From NCBI GenBank assembly GCA_937896665.1, contig CALBNS010000101.1, positions 1-5,086 on the forward strand: 5,086 bases of DNA, read 5' to 3'. The position numbers were made by a program, and so were the translations under genes. Of the stretch, positions 5,068 to 5,086 are shown piece by piece; position 1 is the stretch's first letter; each line of letters begins with the position of its first letter. This stretch comes from an uncultured Clostridia bacterium (lineage in GTDB: Bacteria; Bacillota; Clostridia; Lachnospirales; Lachnospiraceae). The notes under the pieces were generated by a model. The model did not search any database and was not told where the DNA came from. It saw only the letters and a program-made list of their open reading frames with translations.

Positions 5068-5072
5068 GGAGG
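5068..5072 (+). promoter_or_regulatory. Ribosome binding site for a gene at the right edge
   Basis: GGAGG here is followed by 14 A/T-only bases to the edge, containing no ATG, GTG or TTG. A start codon would begin at 5086 (its A being the last base) or later, giving a spacing of at least 13, longer than ideal. The strength of the motif still argues for a plus-strand gene just beyond the window. Confidence 0.4.
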
Positions 5073-5086
5073 ATTTTTATATTATA

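Overview
The window is AT-rich (roughly one third G+C), with strong GGAGG ribosome binding sites and A/T-rich intergenic DNA. This points to a low-GC Firmicute (Lactobacillales or Bacillales); the species cannot be named from the sequence. A resolvase, a compact restriction-modification (R-M) pair and a small zinc-ribbon protein, next to a long non-coding region, suggest an accessory region: a plasmid, prophage or genomic island.

Layout. Positions 1-255 hold no gene but contain a dense nest of inverted repeats (3-103), including a terminator-like hairpin. A plus-strand gene (256-816) encodes a 186-residue protein with a C-terminal XRE-type helix-turn-helix and an N-terminal half I do not recognise. 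It converges, with only 5 bases between, on a minus-strand small serine recombinase (822-1424). A 170-base divergent intergenic region follows, with a GGCA-N5-TGCC palindrome and a hairpin lying over the next start codon. Then comes a Type II R-M operon. An N6-adenine methyltransferase with an NPPY motif (1595-2611, GTG start) overlaps by 23 bases a PD-(D/E)XK endonuclease (2589-3599). A 130-residue helix-turn-helix/double zinc-ribbon protein (3656-4048) follows in the same direction.

From 4049 to the end there is no convincing protein gene, yet the DNA is highly organised. Back-to-back terminators (4057-4132) separate the operon from what looks like a minus-strand transcript of about 585 nt. 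It has an extended -10 promoter at 4696-4724, at least ten short perfect or near-perfect helices, and a good intrinsic terminator at 4107-4132. Length, lack of coding capacity and mobile-element setting resemble the large ornate RNAs of Firmicutes, ROOL above all. This is the most interesting object in the window, but the family assignment is inference. A second, short RNA (about 4756-4881, plus strand) appears to diverge from the same promoter region and ends in its own terminator. The last 200 bases look like a leader with GGTTAA repeats, an IS3-like end sequence, and a ribosome binding site for a gene starting at or beyond the window edge.

How the parts work together. The methyltransferase would protect host DNA at the site the nuclease cuts, and their overlap couples production of the two. 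The XRE protein is a candidate regulator: a 9-base motif upstream of its own gene recurs upstream of the methyltransferase. The recombinase probably belongs to the maintenance or mobility of the element.
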